Shown: positions 52,282 through 61,534, counted from the stretch's first letter. The stretch is 64,000 nt of DNA from Alkaliphilus peptidifermentans DSM 18978 (GCF_900101495.1 NZ_FMUS01000023.1:22603-86602); one strand, 5' to 3'. Translations and numbers: made by a program. The notes: generated by a model from the letters alone, not told the origin.

Positions 52282-54705
52282 GTGAAAAAAATACTTAGTT
52301 TTTTATTAATAACAGTAATCCTCAGTACTCAAGGTTTATCCTTTAGCTTTGGCAACAGCAAAGATTTTGTAATTAAAGATTCATATCAGGTCAATGAGTA
52401 TCACACTAGAATAAATACCCCTATTTACAAAGGCGACAGATTTAAACAAAGATTTGATATTACTAATAATACAGGTGACACCATCAGCAACATTCGTCTT
52501 GTGCCTGATGGGACATCTTCCTTTGCCTATTTTGAGGTGCCAGAACCAATCTATAAAGGTTCAGTTGCAGATAGTGATTCCTTTTCTATTACCGTCGATA
52601 TGCTCTATTTTGGTGGAGATAATCACTTTCCATTTCTCTTAAAATACAATGAAGGCGGAGTTGAAGTTACTTCTCCCAGTTATTATAGCAATATAACCAA
52701 TGTCAGAGATACATCCGACACTGACCCACCTGCAACCTCGAAAAAGGATGTTCCACGTTTAGTTATTGAAAACCTGGAGATACCCTCTGCTGATGCAGGT
52801 GAAAGCTTTGATTTAGACCTAACAGTTAAAAATAGCAGTAATTATTTTGCAAAGGACATAATCGTCACCCTTCTGTTAGATGAAATAGAAAATCAACCCT
52901 TTGCTATAGAAGAAGCTAATTTAAGACGTTCTATTTCTAGCCTTTCAGTAAACAGAAGCGAAGAAATTATGTACAAGCTTAGGGTTAAGGACACTGCTGC
53001 AGCTGATACCTATGCTGTAAAATTCAAATTTGATTTTGTCAATTCTCAAGGAGATATCTTTAGTACAACAGAGACAATTTACGTCAATGTAACTAATGAA
53101 AAAGTACAGCCAAAGGTAATGATTAACAGAATGAGGTTTTCTCCTGAGAAGCTTGAAGCTGGTGGAAGTACCGAAATGACTGTCCACTTAAAAAATAGTG
53201 GATCCTTAGAAGCAAAAAATATTCATGTTTCCTTAGTGGGTTTGACAAATAACGGTATCACCGTCGTTAATAATACCAATAACCGATATGTTAAAGAGCT
53301 AAAGGGTGGAGAGGATACTATTGTCTTTTTTGATTTGCATGCTTCTGCACGAATAACAGATGGTAACCATCCTTTAACCTTAAAATTAAAGTACGAGGAT
53401 ACAAAAAATGGAACTCAAAGTGATGAGCACATATTTTTTATTCCAGTAGGTAATGAGTTGGGACGAGGCCCTCAAATAGAAATAATCAACATAGAAGCCC
53501 CCACCGATGGCTTAGACCCCAACGATTCCTTTTTGATTAGCTTCGATGTCACCAACACAGGTGAAACTACTGCACGGAATGTACGAGTTTCTGTTGACGG
53601 AAAAGAAGTTCTCCTTCCCAAAAGTCAAAACATCAGAGTAATTCAATCTTTGGCTTCTAATGAAACCAGAAGCCAGCAGTTTAATTTTTATGTTTCATCG
53701 GAGGCTTCGAAGCAAAATCATCCCCTATTAATTAAGGTGGAATATGATGAGGGAACAGATGGCGAAACTCAATCAATTCAGCAATATGTAGGAATTAATG
53801 TTGATAGAAGCAGCAGTGATAACACTACTCCCAAAATAATTATTGATCAGTATGTATTTAAGCCAAATATTATCAAAGCTGGTGACAACTTTGATTTATC
53901 AGTTTCTTTTTTAAATACCAACGCAACAAGATCTATTAAAAACATTAAAGTATTCTTGACAGCAGATGAAGAAACGGAAAAAGATGGCAAAACCGGCAAT
54001 GTCTTTACACCTGTTAACAGCAGCAATACCTTTTATATAGACTCTATTCAACCAAAAAGTAAGGTTAAAAAAAATCTAACTCTTTATGCAATACCCGATG
54101 CAAAGGCTAAAACCTATACTATTACAGCAAACTTTGAATATGAAGATAGTGATGGAAATAAATATGAGGCAACGGAGCTTATTGGTATACCAGTGGTTCA
54201 ACCCTCTCGACTGGAGGTAAGTACTATTAGTCTTCCCCCAGAGGCCTTCGTCGGAGATTCTATAACTATATTTTTAGAGTTTTATAATACAGGCAAGGTT
54301 ACTTTAAATAATTTAATGATTAAACTGGAGGGTGAGTTTGAAACCCAAAGTCGTCAATATTTTGTTGGAAACCTTGAATCTGGTCGTAGTGATTATTATG
54401 ATACATATATAACTCCAATTAACCCAGGGCTGCTGGAGGGAAATATCATATTTTCATATGAAGATTCAGCAGGAGATTATATTGAGGTAATAAAGGAACT
54501 ATCTATTAATATAATGGAGATGGAGCAATTTCCTGAAGATTGGATGGATTTTCCTCCGGAGTTTAATGATGAACCATGGTTTAAAATAATATTAAAAAAT
54601 AAATTTGTATGGGCTTTAGTAATAATCCTAATAGCTGTTGGAGGATTTTTAATCAGAAAGAGAATAAAAAAGAAGAAAGGTATGGAAGCTGATGAAGTCT
54701 ATTGA
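52282..54705 (+). CDS. Large exported CARDB-repeat protein, C-terminal membrane anchor
   Basis: 807 residues, GTG start with AAGGAGG upstream. A signal peptide (about 1-24) precedes an N-terminal beta domain. Five CARDB-like immunoglobulin-type repeats start near residues 158, 277, 397, 517 and 642, about 120 residues apart. Each opens with a P-x-[IL]-x-[IV] strand and has GD/GE-S/N-F-x-[LIV] and N-T/S-G-x-[AV] turns. A membrane helix (about 776-792) and a short basic tail end it. The protein is a long rod on the cell surface. Its end overlaps the permease gene by 14 bp, so it is almost certainly part of the ABC complex; the function is unknown. Confidence 0.88.
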   Translation: MKKILSFLLITVILSTQGLSFSFGNSKDFVIKDSYQVNEYHTRINTPIYKGDRFKQRFDITNNTGDTISNIRLVPDGTSSFAYFEVPEPIYKGSVADSDSFSITVDMLYFGGDNHFPFLLKYNEGGVEVTSPSYYSNITNVRDTSDTDPPATSKKDVPRLVIENLEIPSADAGESFDLDLTVKNSSNYFAKDIIVTLLLDEIENQPFAIEEANLRRSISSLSVNRSEEIMYKLRVKDTAAADTYAVKFKFDFVNSQGDIFSTTETIYVNVTNEKVQPKVMINRMRFSPEKLEAGGSTEMTVHLKNSGSLEAKNIHVSLVGLTNNGITVVNNTNNRYVKELKGGEDTIVFFDLHASARITDGNHPLTLKLKYEDTKNGTQSDEHIFFIPVGNELGRGPQIEIINIEAPTDGLDPNDSFLISFDVTNTGETTARNVRVSVDGKEVLLPKSQNIRVIQSLASNETRSQQFNFYVSSEASKQNHPLLIKVEYDEGTDGETQSIQQYVGINVDRSSSDNTTPKIIIDQYVFKPNIIKAGDNFDLSVSFLNTNATRSIKNIKVFLTADEETEKDGKTGNVFTPVNSSNTFYIDSIQPKSKVKKNLTLYAIPDAKAKTYTITANFEYEDSDGNKYEATELIGIPVVQPSRLEVSTISLPPEAFVGDSITIFLEFYNTGKVTLNNLMIKLEGEFETQSRQYFVGNLESGRSDYYDTYITPINPGLLEGNIIFSYEDSAGDYIEVIKELSINIMEMEQFPEDWMDFPPEFNDEPWFKIILKNKFVWALVIILIAVGGFLIRKRIKKKKGMEADEVY

Positions 54706-56005
54706 TTTAATTATTATGGGCTTTAAAAATCTATGGCGCAGAAAACTCCGTACTTTCCTAACTATACTTGGGGTTATAATAGGTACCTCATCCATTGTAA
54801 TTATGGTGTCTCTTGGTTTCGGAATGAATGAAAGCTTTAAAGAAGAAATAAGTCGTATGGGCAGTTTAAATATTATTAATGTAAATCCTCCCTACGATTA
54901 TTACTGGGATGACAGTCCTACTAAACGAAGAGACCAACCAAAAGAATTAGATGATCAAGCTGTAAATTCCTTTTCATCTATTGCTGGAGTTGAGGCAGTT
55001 ACACCGGTTTTAGAAACCCATCTTAAAATAACATCCGGCAGGTATTATTCCTATATGTCGGTTAAGGGGATTAGACCAGAGACCATGGAGATCTTTGAGT
55101 TTGAAGCCAGTGAAGGAAGATTGTTGGAAACAGGTGATACATATGCCATCGTATTTGGAGTCAATGCTCCCTGGAGATTTCAAGATGAACGTTCAAGATA
55201 CTCCTATCGTTACCATGATTCAAATGAATCTAATGTAGACCGTCTTAAGGATCGATTAGAATTAAGCTTCGATGATTATTCAGAGGATGCTAAACCTACA
55301 AAAAGCTATCGAGTTAATGGAGTAGGTATACTTAAAGAAGGAGATTACAATAATGACTATTATGCCTTCATGTCAATTGATCAGTTAAAAAAGATGATAG
55401 ATGAAAACAATCGTAATCAGAAAAACAATCGAAATTCTGGTCAATCCAATCAGAATAAAGGCTATGAAGGTATTATGATTAAGGTTAAGGATATTAAAGA
55501 TGTAACAAACATTCAAAATCAAATTAAAGACATGGGATACAATGCCTATAGTTTAACGGACTATTTGGAGTCTATGCAAAACACAGCCTCAGTAATTCAG
55601 GCTGTGCTGGGGGGTATAGGTGCTGTTTCACTCCTGGTTGCCGCCTTAGGAATTACCAATACAATGATAATGTCAATCTATGAACGAACTAGAGAAATAG
55701 GCATTATGAAGGTAATCGGAGCCTCCCTTTCAGATATTCGTAGACTTTTTTTACTGGAGGCTGCCCTAATTGGATTTTCGGGGGGGATTATTGGAATAGC
55801 ATTTAGTTATCTTGCCTCTTATTTATTAAACACTGTGGGATCACAAGTGATAGATTTTATGCATGGGAGTCGTATTTCCATCATTCCACTATGGCTTAGC
55901 CTCTCCACCATCCTCTTTACAACCTTGGTGGGAATTATTTCGGGATTCTATCCCGCAAGAAGAGCCATGAAGCTCAGTGCCATTGAAGCTATCAAAACAG
56001 AATAA
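54692..56005 (+). CDS. MacB-like ABC transporter permease (FtsX family)
   Basis: 437 residues with four membrane helices: one at the N-terminus (FKNLWRRKLRTFLTILGVIIGTSSIVIMVSLG), a large external MacB periplasmic-core domain, then three in the FtsX domain (AVSLLVAALGITNTMIMSIYERTREIGIMKVIGAS). The external domain carries an Asn/Gln-rich insertion (about 248-262). With the ATPase it forms a MacB-type mechanotransmission machine. The CARDB protein encoded just before could extend the external domain. A strong terminator ends the operon. Confidence 0.93.
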   Translation: MKSIDLIIMGFKNLWRRKLRTFLTILGVIIGTSSIVIMVSLGFGMNESFKEEISRMGSLNIINVNPPYDYYWDDSPTKRRDQPKELDDQAVNSFSSIAGVEAVTPVLETHLKITSGRYYSYMSVKGIRPETMEIFEFEASEGRLLETGDTYAIVFGVNAPWRFQDERSRYSYRYHDSNESNVDRLKDRLELSFDDYSEDAKPTKSYRVNGVGILKEGDYNNDYYAFMSIDQLKKMIDENNRNQKNNRNSGQSNQNKGYEGIMIKVKDIKDVTNIQNQIKDMGYNAYSLTDYLESMQNTASVIQAVLGGIGAVSLLVAALGITNTMIMSIYERTREIGIMKVIGASLSDIRRLFLLEAALIGFSGGIIGIAFSYLASYLLNTVGSQVIDFMHGSRISIIPLWLSLSTILFTTLVGIISGFYPARRAMKLSAIEAIKTE

Positions 56006-56010
56006 AACCT

Positions 56011-56040
56011 CAGGGGATCTAAGATGGATCCCCTTTTTAA
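56011..56040 (+). terminator. Terminator of the ABC-CARDB operon
   Basis: GGGGATC (56013-56019) pairs with GATCCCC (56027-56033), followed by TTTTT. Confidence 0.9.
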
Positions 56041-56041
56041 T

Positions 56042-56461
56042 TTAGCGTTTTTTCCCTTCAAGAACTTCTGCTCTCTCATGAGCTCTATTGATGAGTGCTT
56101 TTTTATTTACAATGTGTCGTTCTTGCATACCTTGGGCTATTTCTCCTAATTCATCAAAGCAATGTGTAGAGATATATAATGTATTTCCTTTAATTTCATC
56201 AATCTTTGCCTCTATTGTTACTGTTACTCCCTGTAAAGTCGGCTTTTCATGGAATACTTCAATTTTTTTAACCACCGAAACAAAGCCCTCGGGTATATTT
56301 TTACCTACAAGTTGAACAGCTGCTTCTATCATCATTGTAGTAAGTTCAGTAGTTGAAAATAATGTTTCCATTCCGGTTCTACCAAAGGTAACGCTATCGT
56401 CATACTTAACCTTCTTTTGTATAGAATGACTCATACCTTCCTTTAAATTAATATCAATCAT
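56042..56461 (-). CDS. FlK-like hot-dog thioesterase
   Basis: 139 residues, single hot-dog fold. TFGRTGMETLFSTTELTTMMIEAAVQLVGKNIPEGF matches the active helix region, and PTLQGVTVTIEAKIDEIKGNTLYISTHCFDELGEIAQGMQERHIV matches the fluoroacetyl-CoA thioesterase (FlK) group, including the late D/E-G-x-x-x-R-x-I/V pattern. It should hydrolyse a short acyl-CoA or guard against a toxic one. Fluoroacetyl-CoA itself is not implied. Start has AAAGGAGG. Confidence 0.78.
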   Translation of the reverse strand: MIDINLKEGMSHSIQKKVKYDDSVTFGRTGMETLFSTTELTTMMIEAAVQLVGKNIPEGFVSVVKKIEVFHEKPTLQGVTVTIEAKIDEIKGNTLYISTHCFDELGEIAQGMQERHIVNKKALINRAHERAEVLEGKKR

Positions 56462-56825
56462 GTTATAGCCTCCTTTTATTTATGTTTATACCTTTTTTTA
56501 GTATTAATATACCATTAAATGTTATAATTATCTATTAATAATTATAGTACCTCTTTTCATTGTCTTTCTTTCTACATCCTTAAACTATTCGCCTCAGTTC
56601 TTTTTTTTAATACGAAACCCTACTTGTATAAATCCAAACCAATTGAATTTTAAATTCTTGAGTTCTTCCATACGAACCTTATAAGATATTTTTTTTCTTC
56701 AATTCTATATATTATATCTACTTCATGAAAATATAAAAAGTTTTTTTATAAATTAGAAGGAATTTTAATTAACATGTTGAAATGTTTAAACATAACAAAA
56801 TGAATTGGGTAAATGGAGGTTCTTC
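56462..56825. other. Gene-free spacer upstream of the YfcC cassette
   Basis: 364 bp of AT-rich DNA divergent between the thioesterase and the first YfcC transporter. It contains the perfect palindrome ATGTTTAAACAT at 56782-56793, 33 bp before the start codon. No ORF, promoter pair or structured RNA could be assigned with confidence in the rest. Confidence 0.5.
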
Positions 56826-58211
56826 ATGAAGGTTAAAATTCCCCATGCATATGTATTGATATTCTATATCATAATTGCTTTAGGATTAGCTTCGTATTTT
56901 ATTCCAGCCGGCAATTTTAATAGGCAAGTAGATTTAGATACAGGAATTGAATATGTTGTTCCCGGTACATATAGATCTGTAGAAGCATCGCCAGTTTCAC
57001 CCTTTAAGCTCTTTCAGGCAATCCCCGATGGTATGATGCAGGCAGGGGATATCGTTATATTTGTTCTAATCATTGGTGGTAGTTTTGGTATTATCAATGC
57101 TACTGGAACCATAAATAAATTAATTAGTGCTGTAGTAAGAAAAAACATAGGTAAAGAGACAAGAGTTATTCCTATGGTAATGATAGTTTTCTCTTTGGCT
57201 GGTGCTATACTGGGCATGGCAGAAGAAGTGTTACCATTATACCCCATTTTTATTACACTAGCATTAGCCTTAGGCTTTGATTCCATTACAGGAGTAGCAA
57301 TGATACTATTGGGCACTGGCTCAGGTTTTGTAGCAGGCTTTTTAAATCCTTTCACTACCGGAATAGCCCAAGGAATAGCTGATATTCCATTGTTTTCTGG
57401 TATGTTATTTCGCTTGCTATGCTATTTAGTTATTGTAAGCACTACAATTCTCTACGTATATTACTATTCAATAAAAATAAAAAAGAACCCAAGTCTTAGT
57501 CCAACATTTGAACAGGATAAGTCAAGAAAAAGAAGCTTTAGTACTGATGGTTTACCCTCTTTAACAAAGCGGGACCTAATAGTAGTAAGTATTATGTTGT
57601 TTTTTTTGGGTATTTTAGTATATGGAGTATTTAAAAAAGACTTCTACGTTATTGAAATTTCCACCATATTCTTGATTATGGGTATCCTATGTGGTATAGC
57701 AGGCAATCTGAGTTCTGGTAGAATAGCGTTGGAATTCATTAAAGGGTCATCAAACTTAGTTTATGGTGCCCTTATCATTGGCTTGGCTAAAGGCATTATG
57801 GTTGTAATGGAGTATGGAAATATTATGGACACCTTTATTTTTGTATTATCTAAAGGGATTGAAGGTTTACCACCTATGTTTAGTGCAGTAGCTATGTTTG
57901 TTGCACAAAGTGTCATAAACCTGTTTATTAGCTCCGGAAGTGGTCAAGCAGCAGTATCAATGCCTATTATGACTGCTCTAGCAGACTTATCTGGCGTAAC
58001 ACGTCAAACTTCAGTATTAGCCTTTCAATTTGGAGATGGCTTTTCAAATGTTATCAGCCCTACATCAGGTTATTTTATGGCAGCATTGGCAATCGGCAGA
58101 ATTCAATGGAAAAAATGGGCTAAGTGGATGTTTCCTTTATTTGCAATTTGGTGTATACTAGGAGGCGTATTACTAATTATTGCTACTATCATCGAATATG
58201 GACCCTATTAA
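56826..58211 (+). CDS. YfcC-family transporter (C4-dicarboxylate/arginine-ornithine antiporter-like), copy 1
   Basis: 461 residues from the ATG at 56826, six bases after GGAGG; a TTG at 56805 gives a longer reading. About eleven or twelve membrane helices. PHAYVLIFYIIIALGLASYFIPAGNF at the start, MAEEVLPLYPIFITLALALGFDSITGVA, and the late SSGSGQAAVSMPIMTALADLSGVTRQTSVLAFQFGDGFSNVISPTSGYFMAALAIG block define YfcC/DcuC-like carriers. Probably imports peptide, amino-acid or dicarboxylate substrates linked to the peptidase downstream. A palindrome overlaps its 5' region. Confidence 0.9.
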   Translation: MKVKIPHAYVLIFYIIIALGLASYFIPAGNFNRQVDLDTGIEYVVPGTYRSVEASPVSPFKLFQAIPDGMMQAGDIVIFVLIIGGSFGIINATGTINKLISAVVRKNIGKETRVIPMVMIVFSLAGAILGMAEEVLPLYPIFITLALALGFDSITGVAMILLGTGSGFVAGFLNPFTTGIAQGIADIPLFSGMLFRLLCYLVIVSTTILYVYYYSIKIKKNPSLSPTFEQDKSRKRSFSTDGLPSLTKRDLIVVSIMLFFLGILVYGVFKKDFYVIEISTIFLIMGILCGIAGNLSSGRIALEFIKGSSNLVYGALIIGLAKGIMVVMEYGNIMDTFIFVLSKGIEGLPPMFSAVAMFVAQSVINLFISSGSGQAAVSMPIMTALADLSGVTRQTSVLAFQFGDGFSNVISPTSGYFMAALAIGRIQWKKWAKWMFPLFAIWCILGGVLLIIATIIEYGPY

Positions 58212-58310
58212 TCTTGTAGTAATATTAGTGATTTAAAAAACTTCTTAACCTATAACATTATATTTGTATTGAAACAAAACAATTCTTCCTTGAAAATATA
58301 GAGGTGAAAT

Positions 58311-58595
58311 ATGTCAGGAATTAATGAAAATAGATTTGATATTGAAGTAATAAAAGCTTTATCGGACGAAACCAGGTTAGAAATTCTATTTTTAATAGGG
58401 AAAAATGAGATGAATGTAAATGAAATAGCTAATAATTGCAGAGTCTCCCGGCCTACAATTTCCCATCATCTACAGATCATGAAAAGGTCTGGTATACTTA
58501 CTTCTAGGAAAGAGGGCAAAGAGATTTATTATTCGACTAATATGTATAAGCTAACATCATTAGCAGAATCAATTTTGTATTTTGTTGGATGGTAG
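58311..58595 (+). CDS. ArsR-family repressor
   Basis: 94 residues, a minimal winged helix. IKALSDETRLEILFLIGKNEMNVNEIANNCRVSRPTISHHLQIMKRSGILTSRKEGKEIYY is the complete ArsR fold with the STxSxHL-type recognition helix (RPTISHHLQ). The usual metal-binding ELCVC sequence is absent, so it probably senses an organic ligand or another cue. Sited between the first YfcC gene and the M20 peptidase, surrounded by palindromes, it is the likely regulator of both transporters. Confidence 0.9.
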   Translation: MSGINENRFDIEVIKALSDETRLEILFLIGKNEMNVNEIANNCRVSRPTISHHLQIMKRSGILTSRKEGKEIYYSTNMYKLTSLAESILYFVGW

Positions 58596-58638
58596 TTTTG
58601 GAATATGTATATTTTTATCTAATGCGTTGATAATCTTA

Positions 58639-58662
58639 AACTTATAAACATAAATATAAGTT
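58639..58662. promoter_or_regulatory. Inverted repeat downstream of arsR
   Basis: AACTTATA (58639-58646) and TATAAGTT (58655-58662) flank an 8-bp centre, a plausible ArsR-type operator or weak hairpin. Confidence 0.4.
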
Positions 58663-58695
58663 ATAACTAAATATTATTTAAGGAGGTGATATTTT

Positions 58696-58743
58696 ATGTT
58701 GATAATACAGAAACTCACTTGGTTTATATGTTTATATGCTTAA
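58696..58743 (+). CDS. Possible 15-residue leader peptide
   Basis: A start codon 5 bases after a perfect AGGAGGTGAT opens a 16-codon frame reading MLIIQKLTWFICLYA and a stop. The frame is too short for most gene callers. A 12-bp-arm hairpin (58723-58734 with 58741-58752) begins within its last codons. The excellent ribosome-binding site and the hairpin make translation-coupled control of the M20 gene possible. It may equally be a chance ORF. Confidence 0.35.
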   Translation: MLIIQKLTWFICLYA

Positions 58744-58767
58744 ACATATAAACATATGTTTAAGTGG
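58723..58767. promoter_or_regulatory. Palindrome cluster upstream of the M20 peptidase gene
   Basis: TTTATATGTTTA (58723-58734) and TAAACATATAAA (58741-58752) form perfect 12-bp arms. Overlapping is ATGCTTAAACAT (58736-58747), one mismatch from the palindrome at 56782-56793, and another ATGTTTAA half-site at 58756-58763. Candidate ArsR operator and/or mRNA hairpin. Confidence 0.5.
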
Positions 58768-58793
58768 AGCATATTTAGAAGGAGAGTGAAAAA

Positions 58794-59975
58794 ATGCATA
58801 TTAAAGATTTAGTATCTGATGAAGAGGTAATAGAAATAGCTAAAAAGCTTATATCAATTGAAAGTCACAAAGATGTAACAAAACAAGAATACAATATCGC
58901 CCAATGGATTCAAGAAAAAATGACTGATGAGGGCATCCAATCATGGACAGAGGAAGTTGTACAAGATCGACCTAACGTATATGCACAAATAGATGGACAA
59001 GACAAGCAGCTGGCGTTAATGTTCAATGGCCATACCGATACAATTCCTGGTTTCAATATGGACTACAAAGCATTTGAACCCTTTATAAAGGACAATAAGC
59101 TTCATGGTAGAGGTAGTGTCGATATGAAGGGAGGAATAGCTGCAATGTTGGCTGCTATGATTGCGGTTAAAAGATCCAATCTTAAGCTATCAAAGGGAGT
59201 CATTTTTGCTGGTGTTATCGATGAAGAACAATGTTCTAAGGGTACAGAATCTATTATAAAATCAACTAATATAAGACCCCAGATGGCTGTCATTGGCGAA
59301 CCAACTGAGTTAAATGTCTCAGTAGTTCACAAGGGAATGGAATGGATAGAAGTAGTCTTCAAGGGAAAATCTGGTCACGGTAGTAGGCCACATGAAGGAA
59401 TTAATGCTATATATATTGCAGCAGAATTTATTCAACTAATAAAGAATGAACTAGCACCTAAAATAGAAGATAGACTATATGAAAAATTAGGCAGTGGCAC
59501 CATAAATGTAGGTATAGTAAGGGGTGGAAATGACCCCAATATTATACCTGATGAATGTATAGTAAGGATCGACAGAAGGTACTTGCCAAATGAAACATTA
59601 GAAGATATCCATAAAGAAATAGAAGTTATTGCAAATAATGCTATTGAGGTAACAGGAGGAAGCTTTGAACTGAGGAGAATGAGTGATGCTACTGCTTCTT
59701 TAGGCAACACGCCCCACTGCATCGATATTGAAGAAACTTTAGTTAAAGAATCATTAATGATAGTTCAGTCCATTACAGGAAAAAATCAGGTGCCTAAGGA
59801 TTTTCCGGGTTGGAGTGATGCAGCACTTCTTAGTAATAATTTAGGCACTCATTGTATTGTATTAGGGCCTGGTAATATTAATCAAGCCCATGCAAATGAT
59901 GAGTTTTGTAGTATTGATGAAATTATCATGGCGACAGAAATTTATTTTAATCTTATTAAAAATCTATGTAGTTAA
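58794..59975 (+). CDS. M20-family metallopeptidase / deacylase
   Basis: 393 residues, full-length ArgE/DapE/CPG2-type enzyme. Zinc ligands are in NGHTDTIPG (His80, Asp82 region), RGSVDMKGG (Asp110), VIDEEQ (Glu144/145) and GEPTE (Glu169), with the final His in NQAHANDE. A lid dimerisation domain lies at ~180-290. It would hydrolyse a peptide or N-acyl amino acid in the cytoplasm. The selenium-linked YgeY hydrolases resemble it. Flanked by two YfcC carriers, it probably acts on the substrate they bring in. Confidence 0.88.
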   Translation: MHIKDLVSDEEVIEIAKKLISIESHKDVTKQEYNIAQWIQEKMTDEGIQSWTEEVVQDRPNVYAQIDGQDKQLALMFNGHTDTIPGFNMDYKAFEPFIKDNKLHGRGSVDMKGGIAAMLAAMIAVKRSNLKLSKGVIFAGVIDEEQCSKGTESIIKSTNIRPQMAVIGEPTELNVSVVHKGMEWIEVVFKGKSGHGSRPHEGINAIYIAAEFIQLIKNELAPKIEDRLYEKLGSGTINVGIVRGGNDPNIIPDECIVRIDRRYLPNETLEDIHKEIEVIANNAIEVTGGSFELRRMSDATASLGNTPHCIDIEETLVKESLMIVQSITGKNQVPKDFPGWSDAALLSNNLGTHCIVLGPGNINQAHANDEFCSIDEIIMATEIYFNLIKNLCS

Positions 59976-60035
59976 ATCATTCAATACAAAGAAATAAATT
60001 AAACATAAATAAATTAAAAATTAAGGAGAGATATA

Positions 60036-61424
60036 ATGAAAAAATTTAAAATACCTCATACTTATGTTTTACTATTTTGTGTAATTATTATTATGACGGC
60101 ATTAACCTATATCATTCCAGCTGGTCAATTTGATAGAGCTGAGGACCCTGCAACAGGTAGAATTTTTGTAGTTCCCGAAAGTTTCCATTATGTAGAACAA
60201 AGCCCAGTATCAATTTTTGGACTCTTTCAATCCATACCCAAAGGGATGAATGAGGCAGGATACATAATATTTTTTGTTCTTATGATTGGAGGTGCCTTTG
60301 GTATTATACAGGCAACAGGTACTATTGATGCAGGGATCGGCTCTACCGTAAAACAAATGTCAGGTCGTGAGAAATTGATTATTCCTGTTGTAATGTTGGT
60401 TTTTTCATTGGCAGGTGCAACTCTAGGAACAGCCGAAGAGGCCCTACCCTTCTACCCTATTGTAATAGCTTTAGCTATTGCACTGGGCTTCGATTCTATA
60501 ACTGGAACTGCCTTGGTATTGTTAGGGGCTGGAGCTGGCTTTGCCGGAGCTTTTGCTAACCCTTTTACAGTTGGAATAGCCCAAGGAATTGCTGGACTCC
60601 CTCTTTTCTCAGGATTTGTTTTTCGTATGCTTGCTTACGTTCTAATTTTGGGCAGTGCAATCATTTATGTTTATAGATATGCTGCTAAAATCCAGGCTAA
60701 TCCTGAGCTAAGCTTAACATATGAAGAGGATAAAAAGCGACAAAAAAATATAGATATAAGTCAGTTAACAGAAATGACTAAAAGGCATAAGATGGTTATG
60801 TTAGTTTTGGTATTAGGGTTAGTGATTTTAGGCCTTGGTGTAGCCAAGTTAGGATTCTATATTACTGAGTTAACTGCATTATTTATAATAATGGGAATAG
60901 CAGCGGGAATAGTTGGAGGATTAAAAGCTGACCGCATTGCTGAAGAATTTATCAAGGGTGCTCAAGAGTTGGTGTATGGAGCTTTAATCATTGGATTAGC
61001 AACCTCCATTATGGTTGTAATGAATGAGGGAGCAATTTTAGATACAGTAATATATAGTATGGCAAGGATCGTTCAAGGTCTGCCTGGAGTATTGAGCGGA
61101 ATTGGAATGTTTTTTGTACAGAGTATAATAAATGTCATTGTTCCTTCTGGTAGTGGTCAGGCTGCTGTTTCAATGCCTATTATGGCTCCAATGGCAGATG
61201 TAGTTGGTATAACTAGACAAACAGCTGTATTGGCATTTCAGTTTGGAGATGGTTTTTCTAATGTTATTAGCCCCACCTCTGGATATTTTATGGCTGCATT
61301 GGCAATTGGAGGAATCAAATGGGAAAAATGGGTTAAGTTTATGCTCCCCTTGTTTTTAATATGGACTGTGATTGGGATGAGTTTAGTAGCACTTTCAGTA
61401 ATGATTAATTATGGACCATTTTAG
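60036..61424 (+). CDS. YfcC-family transporter, copy 2
   Basis: 462 residues, about twelve membrane helices, plainly paralogous to the copy at 56.8 kb. PHTYVLLFCVIIIMTALTYIIPAGQFDRAEDP, GTAEEALPFYPIVIALAIALGFDSITG, SGSGQAAVSMPIMAPMADVVGITRQTAVLAFQFGDGFSNVISPTSGYFMAALAIGG match at the same positions, written here as blocks. ATG follows AAGGAGAG. A TTAAACAT half-site of the cassette palindrome lies at 59999-60006. Two carriers around one peptidase suggest different substrate affinities or an uptake/export pair. Confidence 0.9.
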   Translation: MKKFKIPHTYVLLFCVIIIMTALTYIIPAGQFDRAEDPATGRIFVVPESFHYVEQSPVSIFGLFQSIPKGMNEAGYIIFFVLMIGGAFGIIQATGTIDAGIGSTVKQMSGREKLIIPVVMLVFSLAGATLGTAEEALPFYPIVIALAIALGFDSITGTALVLLGAGAGFAGAFANPFTVGIAQGIAGLPLFSGFVFRMLAYVLILGSAIIYVYRYAAKIQANPELSLTYEEDKKRQKNIDISQLTEMTKRHKMVMLVLVLGLVILGLGVAKLGFYITELTALFIIMGIAAGIVGGLKADRIAEEFIKGAQELVYGALIIGLATSIMVVMNEGAILDTVIYSMARIVQGLPGVLSGIGMFFVQSIINVIVPSGSGQAAVSMPIMAPMADVVGITRQTAVLAFQFGDGFSNVISPTSGYFMAALAIGGIKWEKWVKFMLPLFLIWTVIGMSLVALSVMINYGPF

Positions 61425-61440
61425 TAGCATAAACCAGATT

Positions 61441-61491
61441 ATAAACACAAAGGGAATCCTAGCTTATAATAGGATTCCCTTTGTGTTTATA
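61441..61491 (+). terminator. Strong terminator of the YfcC cassette
   Basis: A perfect 21-bp stem: 61441-61461 pairs with 61470-61490, with an 8-base loop. T-rich sequence follows. The core GGAATCCTA...TAGGATTCC recurs at 63644-63670. Confidence 0.92.
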
Positions 61492-61534
61492 TTTATAAAT
61501 CTTTTCTGTAGTATCAGCCCACTGGCAATAACGC

